A stretch of 64,000 nucleotides of DNA from Glycine soja (lineage: Eukaryota; Streptophyta; Magnoliopsida; Fabales; Fabaceae), in contig NC_041019.1 in NCBI RefSeq assembly GCF_004193775.1, positions 53,667,928-53,731,927 on the forward strand, read 5' to 3'. The first letter of the stretch is position 1; each line of letters begins with the position of its first letter. A program made the position numbers and the translations under genes. Of this stretch, positions 52,740-62,117 are shown piece by piece. The notes under the pieces were generated by a model. It worked only from the letters and a program-made list of their open reading frames with translations, was not told the DNA's origin and did no database searches.

Positions 52740-53230
52740 ATGGGTTATAAGAAACTCAAGTTTCAGTGTGTTGTGTGCCAAACATACAAGTTGGCCACTC
52801 TTTTATTCTCACACCCCGGCTTCACCTACAACAGTCATTAACATGGAATTCCACAACATTTGTTACGGCATTGCTTGACTTTGACTTTGAGTCAACTCTG
52901 AAGAATATTCAATGTAACAATTTCACCGTTACTGCGTGTGCTTAGACTAAGTCACTAACACTTTCCATTGGCCATGATGGGAATGCTTAGAAATTGTTGT
53001 CACTGATCAAGTCTGTGAGGACAGCATTGTCATTTTGGGATTAGCTTTATATTTGAACAACCGGAGGAGCCACCTCAAGTTTATGAACAAGACTGCATCT
53101 CTTAAACACGATTATCAACATCTCTATGTTTTATAAATGATTATAATTTGAATGCTGAACATGAATTGAGTTGAGTATTATTTAGACAATTTGAAATTTA
53201 TTTTTGTGGGAGGGGCCACTAGAAAGTTTA
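52740..53230 (-). promoter_or_regulatory. 5' flank of RLK-B with W-box cluster
   Basis: TTGACT occurs twice in tandem (52875-52880, 52881-52886), followed by the inverse AGTCAA (52890-52895), about 190-205 bases before the ATG. TTGAC(C/T) is the W-box bound by WRKY factors in plant defence. The whole 450-base stretch is a close copy of 59080-59530 in front of RLK-C. It ends with GGGGCCACTAGAAAGTTT, the intact version of the site split by the copia element at 59864. Confidence 0.6.
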
Positions 53231-53551
53231 GGTTGAATGAGAAACCGTAAACAATTTCAAGGAAAGAGATAAGAAAGAAACATGCTTAAGGGACGAGAAT
53301 AGTTGTGTCTGAATTTATTACACTCTTCTTTTTATTATTATTTGTACAGGAGTATTTATAAGCATTTTGTTTGAATCAAATAGCACTGGTACGTCTAATT
53401 TCTTCAAAGTTTCTTTCTGAAAGTAGCTGAGCAATATATTTGGTTTGTGGTAGCAATATGTCCCAACAAATCATCAGCAGGCCCAAGAGGACACATGGGA
53501 GGCCTACCCATTTCGAGGATTATGAGTGATGATGTCCAGTGGGGACAACAG
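53231..53551. other. Distal flank of RLK-B, repeated at 54785-55235
   Basis: Stretches such as GAGAATAGTTGTGTC, AGCACTGGTACG and GTTTCTTTCTGAAAGTAGCTGAGCA have diverged counterparts at about 54850, 55175 and 55200. No gene. Confidence 0.5.
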
Positions 53552-53559
53552 TGACATTT

Positions 53560-54751
53560 GGGAATTGCTTGAGACACCTAGCATTTTGGTTAGGGTACCC
53601 AACAATTTCTGAAAAATGTCAAAAATACCCTTAGAATGTGTTTGGATGGAGAAATTTTAAATTCTGAGAAATTTTAAATTCTAAGAATTTCAAATACTTC
53701 AATTGAAATTCTTTTATTTTCAAAATTTTGTGTTTGGATAAAAAAATTAAAATTATGAGAATGAAAAAAATGAATATAAAAAATATGGTTGATGTGCTAG
53801 TTATATGTGTTCCTCTATGCACACACCCAATCGATATTTTAGGAGCTTAGACGGAGAAGTCTGTAAGAAAAGAATTTCAATTTCTCACCTTTTAGAAGGA
53901 AATTGAAATTCCAGATTTTTAGTTGTTTAAAATTCTGTTTTAAAATTCCAAAATTTTAAATTTTTCATAAAAAAACATCCAAACAATGAATTCTAAATTA
54001 CAGAAATTCTAATTATCTGATAAATTACTTTCTTCAGTTAAAATTCTCTATCCAAACGCACTTTTATGGTATTTTTGGTTGTAAATAGTAGGTTCAAATT
54101 TTCATTTTTGTAAAATTTCCGTGACTTAGTGTCAGTTGTTTCTGTTAAGGACGGTTTGGAAGCGTATTTGATCTCCGGTGGTGTATGTGCGTTTGTGAGG
54201 TGTATACGATGAATTTTGATCGATTTCCGTCGTCAGAAAAGGAAATGAGTGCAAAAAAAAAAAAAATTCATGTACATACGGATTGGCGTATGGTCATACG
54301 GATTATGGGTTTTCACTAACAGAAAAAAAAATTATAAAAAAAATCCATACGGAGCAGACAAGCATGGCAGGGAGGAAGAATAATACACACAACAATGCAC
54401 GAAACACAAAACAAGCAGCACCAATGTAAACCAAAACACAAAACAATACACAATATCTAACGGTAAGGAAGAACAAGCACTACAGGAGGAAGAATATTCA
54501 CTAACCTCGAAGACAGGAGAAGAAGAGGCCACAACAACGAGGAAGAAGAAGAGGAGACAATGCGGAAATGAAGCGAGGAAGAAGAATTCTCGGAAGAAGA
54601 AGAAGTCGTTTCTCTTGCAGGAAGAAGAAGAAGTGATTTTCGGAAATGTACAGTGACTTGTACGGACGAGTCATTGTGCCGCTTTTATATGAAAGGATGA
54701 AGGACATTTTTGCCCTTTCACCCACGTTGTTGGGTGTCCCAAGCAACTGCC
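53560..54751. mobile_element. Non-autonomous Mutator-like element, 1.19 kb
   Basis: The 19-base ends GGGAATTGCTTGAGACACC and, reversed from the right, GGCAGTTGCTTGGGACACC are identical at 16 positions. Flanking 9-mers are GTGACATTT (53551-53559) and TTGACATTT (54752-54760), one mismatch. This fits a MULE with 9-bp target duplication. ACCCAACAA words follow both ends. The interior holds no transposase: it carries CATACGGAT-type short inverted words (54270-54350), a GAAGAA-rich stretch (54540-54640), and a nested MITE. Confidence 0.7.
53634..54063. mobile_element. Tourist-like MITE, 430 bp, nested in the Mutator-like element
   Basis: Ends GAATGTGTTTGGATGGAG and, reversed, AAGTGCGTTTGGATAGAG, flanked by TTA at 53631-53633 and 54064-54066. 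The interior is AT-rich and partly self-complementary (AAATTCT/AGAATTT words). TTA duplication and TTTGGAT ends match Tourist/PIF-Harbinger MITEs. Confidence 0.7.
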
Positions 54752-54760
54752 TTGACATTT

Positions 54761-55696
54761 TTGGATTTTAACTTAAGAACACTGAGAGGAGTCACTAGGT
54801 CGGATGAGAAAGTTAAGCAATTTCCTGGAAAAAAATAAGAAACGAATAAGAGACGATAATAGTGGTCAAAATTGATTCCACTCTTTTTTTAAATGATAAG
54901 GTTTAATTATTACCTTTTAGTCCACAGTAGTATTTTATGTTTTTAATCGTTAAACTTTTTTAGTCTTTTAACTTCTACTTTATACTAATTTTTAATTCAT
55001 TATTATTTTTTTCAATCTTTACATTTAATCCCTTAAAATAATTAAAAGTAAGGATGAAATAAAAATTAAAGCTGTAAAAGTAAAAATGCAAAAAACTAAA
55101 AATCTAAAAACAGAACACACACACACCAGGATAGGACACAAATTTGATGCCTACCCATGCCTGAATCGCAGAGCACTAGTACGCATAAATATTTTCATGG
55201 TTTCTTTCGGAAGGTATCTGAGCAGTAGATTAATTGAAATGATTTTCATTGATCCATTTCTACAGAAAATAACAAAAGATAACAAACATACAGTAGCTAA
55301 AAAAACTAACTCATCCCTTTACACTTTCTGTGTTACTTCAATTTATTGGTTGCTATGGTGGATTTACTGGACCACTTTCATATAATATATGTATGTCATA
55401 AAACTTTTCTACTTCATTTGGCAACCTTAATTAGAAACAAATATTACTAGTTTGCTACTACTATCTAAATCACTAAAATATATCATTTCTTTATGTTAAA
55501 CCTCATATTCCTCATTTTCATTAAATTACAAAATTAAACAAGTATCATAATCCATACAAAGCATATCACGAGAACAAAGTTAACATAAAAACAATTTCAC
55601 CAAGTTTTCTAATAATTCACCCGAATAAACAACTAGATAAACTTTATTGAAAGCCGACATCATCTAATTTCAACTAGAAGTTTCACTTTCAGGAGT
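54761..55696. other. Spacer behind RLK-C with shared flank repeat
   Basis: Contains the second copy (about 54937-55121) of the repeat found behind RLK-A at 32377, then the diverged copy of 53380-53450, then from about 55455 a stretch nearly identical to the DNA behind RLK-B. The 99-codon + frame at 55086-55385 has no recognisable domain. Confidence 0.55.
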
Positions 55697-58600
55697 TCAC
55701 AAATTTAAATAATGCCTGAGTTCTTGACTCATGAGCTGCTGCAATGAAATCTCACGCAAAGGAATGTCTAATGGTGTAAGCTGAGTAAGAAAACATTGAG
55801 AGACCGATTTCATTGTTGGGCGAGAGCAAGGATTGGCATTTAAGCACGCAAATGCAACTATGGCAACACTAACTATTTCCATTAAAACTGACATTGTTGC
55901 CTGTGGGAGGCGTTGGTCCAATATTTCACATAATGTGATGCCATTCTCAGTAGATGCTGATTGAAGTGATGAGAGTATTTCCTTAGGATGCGATCCCACC
56001 AAAGTTTCGAGTGCCACCACTCCAAAGCTGTACACATCACACCTTTCACTCACAACCATACTATATGCAAGCTCTACATTTACAACATTAACACCAACAG
56101 ATTCAAAGATCAGAAGGAGAGTAGTTGAAAAGTAACAACATTAAAATCTAATTTTTTTATAAACTCAGTGTAAGAAACAAGTCCATTTGCCTGTTATTAA
56201 ATGTATTGTTTAGTCATTATCTGCATCAAATCACGAACAAGAGAAATGAACCAAAAATAAAGATATGAACAATTTACCTGGGGCTATGTACCCAATGGTT
56301 CCAGCAACCATAGTTCGATGGGATGAATCAGAGCTAAGGAATCGGGCTGTGCCAAAGTCTGAAACACTGGGCTCCCAGTCTGAGTTAAGCAAGACATTGC
56401 TGGCTGATATGTCTCTATGCACAATTGGAGGAGTGAAGTCATGATGAAGATAGGACAGAGCATGTGCAGTGCCTTTCACAATGTTAACCCTCTTTTTCCA
56501 ATCCAATTCCATGGCTTCCACATCATCAAACAACACTGAAAACAAGCTGCCTCTCTCCATGTACTCATATATCAAAAACATGATTCTTCTGTGCAAGCAG
56601 AATCCATGGAGCTTCACAATATGTCGATGCTTTATTTCTGACAATACTTTGACCTCATTTCTGAAACTCTCATCAAAAGCTGCCACCTCTGCTTCAAATC
56701 CGTGGAGTTTTTTCACGGCAACAATCTTGCCACTTGGTAATTGTGCCCTATAAACGCTCCCATAGGCACCTGTTCCAATACAATATCTCATGTCAAAGTC
56801 CTGGGTTGCTGTAATGATGTCTTCATAGGCTATGTTTCCATCATAATTCCATATACAGAACAAGTCCCCATTCTTAGTGGCTGCAGTTGTCTTTGCATGT
56901 TTGTTCTTAGTTGCAATGCGAATATGCCTTAGCCGCACGAGTCGTAGGAAGGCCATGATTAGAAAAAAGAGGATAGGGAGAACTATGACCAGCTGATTGT
57001 GCCTGTGCTTTACTTTGTTGTCTTGGGCAGAACAATGCTTGAATTTATTTTCATCTATGTAATAGAAATCGTCGTCGCTACATACACCCTTGTTCCCTAT
57101 TAGCCGAAACTCACTTAAATCAGCTGGATAGGGACCCTTCAAATTATTGAATGAAAGGTCCACGTTAGCGACCGCTAGCACAGATAGAGGAACTGTTCCG
57201 GTAAGATTATTGTAGCTTAGATCCAGAGAATCTAACGATGGCAAATATCCAAGCTCTGGTGGAATTTTTCCACTAATTGAGTTGTTTTTGAGGTAAATAG
57301 AAGTTAGCTGTGCATGGTTTCCTTTTGACAAGGGTTCTAAGGAACCAGAAAGTAGATTGTGGGAAATGTTAAGTAATTCTAAACTAGGGAAATTTGTCAG
57401 TGACAAGGGCAAGATCCCACTGATTTTGTTGGCTGATAGATCTAACGAAGTAAGCCTTTTCAAGAAAACAAAATTCTGCGGAATTGAACCTTGAATGTTG
57501 TTGTGAGATATGATTAGGCTCTCTAATTGGGTAAGATTTGTCAGTGCAGGAGGTATCTCACCATCAAGTGAATTATAGGACAAATCTAACCAAGTAAGAT
57601 TTTTTAGAAACAACAACTCACCAGGAATGGGGCCTTGAAATTTATTATTAGAAATGGTTAGGCTCTTTAATTGGGTAAGATTTGTCAGTGCAGGAGGTAT
57701 CTCACCATCAAGTGAATTATAGGATAAATCTAACCAAGTAAGATTTTTTAGAAACAACAACTCACGAGGAATGGGACCTTGAAATTTGTTGTTTGAAAGG
57801 TCTAGCATCTCTAACTGGGTAAGATTTGCCAGTGCAGGAGGTATCTCACCATCAAGTAAATTATAGGACAAATCTAACCAAGTAAGATTTTTTAGAAACA
57901 ACAACTCACCAGGAATGGGGCCTTGAAATTTGTTGTGAGAAAGGTCTAGTCTCTCTAACAGGGTAAGATTTGCCCGTGCAGGAGGTATCTCACCATCAAG
58001 TGAATTATAGGACAAATCTAAGACAATAAGATTTTTTAGAAACAACAACTCAGAAGGAATGGAGCCTTGAAATTTGTTGTTTGAAAGACCTAGAATCTCT
58101 AACTGGGTAAGATTTGTCAGTGCAGGAGGTATCTCACCATCAAGTAAATTATTGGACAAATCTAACCAAGTAAGACTTTTTAGAAACAACAACTCAGGAG
58201 GAATGGAGCCTTGAAATTTGTTGCTTGAAAGTCCTAGAGTCTTTAACTGGGTAAGATTTGTCAGTGCAGGAGGTATTTCACCATCAAGTGAATTATTTGA
58301 CAAATATAACCTAGTAAGACTTTTTAGAAACAACAACTCAGGAGGAATGGAGCCTTGAAATTTGTTTTTTGTAAGGTCTAGCCTCTCTAATTGGGTAAGA
58401 TTTGCCAATGCCGGAGGTATTTCACCATCAAGTGAATTATAGGACAAATCTAACCAAGTAAGACTTTTTAGAAACAACAACTCAGGAGGAATGGAGCCTT
58501 GAAGTTCATTTTTTGAAAGGTCTAGTCTCTCTAATTGGGAAAGATTTGCCAGTGCAAGAGGTATCTCACCATCAAGTGAATTATAGGACAAATCGAGATG

Positions 58601-58948
58601 AGTGAGTTTAGGGAGATTACCAATATCAGGTGGTATAGTCCCTTGTAATCCACTGCCTGCGACCTCAAACCATTCTAAATTCTTGAAAACGGAGAGGTTT
58701 AGTGTTGCTAATGGAATCCCTGTTGGTGTATAAAATTGATATTTGATTCTAGTTATGCTTCCAACATCGTTGCAAGATATACCATACCATGAACAGATAT
58801 CGTGTGAATCTTCTGACTCAGATGTATTCCACCATCCACTGTTGAGTATAGCATTTTCTTCCAAATGAAGCTGCGACGGTGTAGGCACGGCTTCTAAGTC
58901 CAATGTTATCCCCATAATAACCACACTGCAAATAACAAAAAACTTCAT
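55697..58948 (-). CDS. RLK-C: MIK2-like LRR receptor kinase with expanded ectodomain, 1015 aa
   Basis: Exons 56278-58948 and 55697-56073. The intron is 204 bp, 17 bases shorter than in A and B through a deletion between short GAGA repeats. Signal peptide (1-20, almost as in RLK-A), cap with CSWYGISC (52-59), then eight 48-residue double-LRR units (121-504) inside about 22-23 LRRs, TM about 653-668, and the kinase: GTGAYGSV, Lys 746, HRD Asp 846, DFG Asp 864, IAPE. The exon-2 protein is identical to RLK-A. An Arg at about 669 cuts the hydrophobic TM stretch to about 16 residues, where A and B have about 20 and 19. No stops or frameshifts, so likely functional. The longer LRR solenoid could change ligand range. 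Upstream DNA carries W-box cores and, farther out, a copia insertion. Confidence 0.9.
57437..58588 (-). repeat. Double-LRR unit array in RLK-C, 8 units of 144 bp
   Basis: Eight in-register units of exactly 48 residues. At DNA level neighbouring units share long identical stretches (for example GGTATCTCACCATCAAGTGA and AAATCTAACCAAGTAAGA), so expansion is recent. Seven units are of the KFQG or ELQG type; the last is NNIQG, as in RLK-A. Confidence 0.93.
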
Positions 58949-59079
58949 CCTTTGCGGACGAAAATATTCAAACTGAGTTATGAGCTAAGCAGTTAATAGT
59001 ATTTTAGAGAGATAATTAACAAGTTTGTTTCTGAGATTTAAGAGAAAATGAACTTTTTTTTTTTATGTTCTGTGACTGT

Positions 59080-59863
59080 GGCTTACATGCTAGTTGGTCA
59101 CTCTTTTATTGTCACTCCCCAGCTTTACTACATCACCCAAAATCATAGAATTCCATGCTTTGCCCCATTGAGGGTCCTATGCATTTTTCACGGCATTGCT
59201 TGACTTTGAGTCAACTTTGAAGAATATTGAATGTAACAATTTCACCGTTACTGCGTGTGCTTAGACTAAGTCACTAACACTTTTCATGGGTCATGATGGG
59301 AATGCTTGGAAATTGTTGTCACTGATCAAGTCTGTGAGGACAGCATTGTCATTTTGGGTTTAGCTTTATATTTGAACAACCGGAGGAGCCACCTCAAGTT
59401 TATGAACAAGACTGCATCTCTTAAACACGATTATCAACATCTCTATGTTTTACAAAGGATTATTATTTGAATGCTGAACATGAATTGCGTTGAATATTAT
59501 TTAGGCAATTTGAAATTTATTTTTACTTATACCTTTTAATTGTTTTTAAAAAATATCAATATAAATAAATAATAATCTGAATAATGAGATAACTAATGAT
59601 ATTATGCACGTAGTATTAATTTAACTAAATAACGTGCATGCTAGTTGATCAATCTTTCATCCTCATACTCCAGCTTGACTACGACAAGCATAAACAGGCT
59701 TTGCCCCATTTCTCCATTGCTGCGTGTGCTTAGACTTTAGACTATTTAACACGTTCCATGAACCATGATGGGGAGTGCTTAGAAATTGTTGTCACTTCTG
59801 CGAGGACATCATTGTCATTTTGGGATTATTCTTAACCATAGTGGGAGGGGCCACTAGAAAGTT
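59080..59863 (-). promoter_or_regulatory. 5' flank of RLK-C: two promoter-like copies and W-box cores
   Basis: The proximal copy (59080-59530) matches the RLK-B flank and has TTGACT at 59200 and AGTCAA at about 59209, some 250 bases before the ATG. About 315 bases absent from the RLK-B flank follow (about 59525-59840). They hold a second, diverged copy of the same motif order (GCGTGTGCTTAGACT, ACGTTCCATGAACCATGATG, AATTGTTGTCACT, CATCATTGTCATTTTGGGATT). Then GGGAGGGGCCACTAG resumes the shared flank up to the copia LTR. Confidence 0.6.
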
Positions 59864-60295
59864 TGTTGGTTAATTTTGAAAATCGAGATAATCCTGGATA
59901 AATCTGAAGTCGTGTATAAACACTTTCAGATTGATTCAAATTTCGGGGTTCAACCAAAATTGTTCAATCGGATAAAATCAGAAGATTATAATTCAAGAGT
60001 TTTGTTTTGGTCTTGTATGTTTTTCACATGTTATGCTTTCTGAACCAGGATGATTATTTATAATCAAAGAACAGGTGGTTTTTGGCGGTTGATGGAAGTT
60101 ATTTATTTTTAAAAAATTGCCGTTAATGGAAGTTTTAGTAACTTTCATGTAACTTCCAACCGTTGATGGAAGTTAGTAACTTCCATGTAACTTCCAACCT
60201 TTTGCCTAAACCGAACATCTCGTTATTACATTAAAACAAGCGTGCACTCTTATTTTAACATAATAAAGAGATCAATTACACTAAAATGTCCAACA
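59864..60295 (-). repeat. 3' LTR of the copia element, 432 bp
   Basis: On the - strand it starts TGTTGGACATTTTAG (at 60295) and ends AATTAACCAACA (at 59864), a perfect TGTTGG/CCAACA inverted end. Inside, AACTTCCAT/GGAAGTTAC words recur several times (60080-60200), perhaps regulatory repeats. Confidence 0.88.
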
Positions 60296-60311
60296 AACCT
60301 CCCCCATTTTA
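60296..60311 (-). other. Polypurine tract of the copia element
   Basis: On the - strand AAAATGGGGGAGGTT immediately precedes the LTR. This is the expected primer site for plus-strand synthesis. Confidence 0.8.
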
Positions 60312-60824
60312 GTGTAATTACCGATCAAATCACCAAAGTCATAACATACCACAAACTACTGCATAGATGAAATATCGTGACGATTGAATTTCATCTTAGC
60401 AAATTACACGTTTCAAATATTCGAATATCAGGGTGTCACTAAGGATTGAACCCTTTCTATTCATAATGAATACATGAAGATAATCTGCACAATAGTTTAT
60501 AACATTACTCTTGCTCGACACTAGTTTTACTAGCCTGTGTCCCTATCCTTCATAAGCATATCAAAGCCAAGTCCCAGCTTCTTGAAGCGGCTAAACTTCA
60601 TGCTTATATAGGTAGTCCTTTTCTTTCTTGCACCTGCAAATGCAATTTTTCAAAAGAACCATTGAGAAGTTATACTTCAACCTCCTTAACTTGCAGAACC
60701 GAACACATACCTTTTGGGATACTTTCGATGATGTGTTCCAATCTCTACATGTTAAGCTTTCCACATTGAATTCAGCACCTAATGTCATATTAGATGGGAA
60801 TTGGGTATCTTAACATAAGAGATT
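60312..60824 (-). other. Copia untranslated region between pol stop and polypurine tract
   Basis: About 510 bases without a conserved frame. Small + strand frames here have no domain. Confidence 0.6.
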
Positions 60825-62117
60825 TCAGATGGACTTTAATCCTAATCCCACAGCCGACCTTTTTACGAGATCTCTACTTAACCCTTTGGTTAAATGATCG
60901 GCCAAATTATGCTGAGTTCTCACAAACTCCACTGATATCACACCATGCATGATTAACTCCCGAACCATGTTGTGTCTAACACCCAAGTGTCTAGACTTCC
61001 CATTATACACTTGACTATATGCCTTAGCCAAAGTTGCCTGACTATCACACCTGATAGACATGGGAGGTATAGGTTTGGGCCACAATGGAATCTCATAGAT
61101 TAGATTTCTTAGCCACTCAGCTTCTTTACCAGCTGCTGCTAAAGCTACAAATTCAGATTCCATTGTTGAATTTGTAATGCAGGTCTGTTTCTTGGATGCC
61201 CAAGAGATAGCACCTCCTCCAAGGAGGAATACCCAACCACTTGTGGATGAATAATCCTCCATATTGGTTATCCAACTTGCATCAGAGTAACCTTCAATAA
61301 CCGAAGGAAATCCAGTATATGTCAAACCATAGTCAATAGTTCCCTTTAAGTACTTGAATACTCTATTCATAGCTTGCCAATGATGAGAACTAGGATTACT
61401 TGTAAACCTACTGAGTTTAGCAACAGCATAAGCTATATCAGGCCTAGTACTAATCATTGCATACATGAGTGATCCTATCGCCCTTGAGTATTCAAGTTGA
61501 GACACTGCTACACCTTTATTAGGTAATAGCTTCAGGTTAGGATCAATGGGAGTACTTACCGGAGAACAATCTTTAAAATTAAATTTCTCCAATATCTTCT
61601 CAATATAATGTGATTGAGAGATGGAAATACCATTGTTTCCACGTTTGATCTTTATTCCTAAGATCACATCCGCCTCCCCCATATCTTTCATATCAAACTT
61701 AGAAGACAAAAATGCCTTAGTTTCATCAACTTGATCTTGGTCGGTACCAAAGATCAACATGTCGTCTACATACAGACAAATGATAACTCCTTTGCCATGA
61801 GTATCAAACTTGCTGTATAGACATTTATCTGCTTGGTTTATAACAAAACCACTAGACAACACAACCTCATCAAATTTTTGATGCCATTGCTTAGGCGCTT
61901 GTTTCAAGCCATAAAGAGATTTCATCAGTTTACACACCTTATTTTCATTTCCTGGCATAACAAACCCTTCAAGTTGTTTCATGTATATCTCTTCATCCAA
62001 TTCACCATTTAAGAATGCAGTTTTCACATCCATTTGGTGAATCATCAGATTGTGGATAGCAGCAAGTGCTAACAACAGTCTAATAGTGGATATCCTAGCA
62101 ACAGGAGCATATGTATC
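60825..62117 (-). CDS. Copia pol, downstream part: reverse transcriptase and RNase H
   Basis: From the [14 protein letters not shown] segment of the reverse transcriptase through [11 protein letters not shown], the catalytic YVDD box ([12 protein letters not shown]), and the VLGIKI and DIAYAV segments. The RNase H follows, with [20 protein letters not shown] and [10 protein letters not shown], then [11 protein letters not shown] near the end. The stop is at 60825. All catalytic boxes are readable. The frame is open further upstream to 62192, but that part overlaps the other frame and is not the protein. It is joined to the upstream part only if a 1-base shift at 62118-62125 is crossed, so as it stands this half lacks a start. 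Confidence 0.85.
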   Translation of the reverse strand, partial: DTYAPVARISTIRLLLALAAIHNLMIHQMDVKTAFLNGELDEEIYMKQLEGFVMPGNENKVCKLMKSLYGLKQAPKQWHQKFDEVVLSSGFVINQADKCLYSKFDTHGKGVIICLYVDDMLIFGTDQDQVDETKAFLSSKFDMKDMGEADVILGIKIKRGNNGISISQSHYIEKILEKFNFKDCSPVSTPIDPNLKLLPNKGVAVSQLEYSRAIGSLMYAMISTRPDIAYAVAKLSRFTSNPSSHHWQAMNRVFKYLKGTIDYGLTYTGFPSVIEGYSDASWITNMEDYSSTSGWVFLLGGGAISWASKKQTCITNSTMESEFVALAAAGKEAEWLRNLIYEIPLWPKPIPPMSIRCDSQATLAKAYSQVYNGKSRHLGVRHNMVRELIMHGVISVEFVRTQHNLADHLTKGLSRDLVKRSAVGLGLKSI

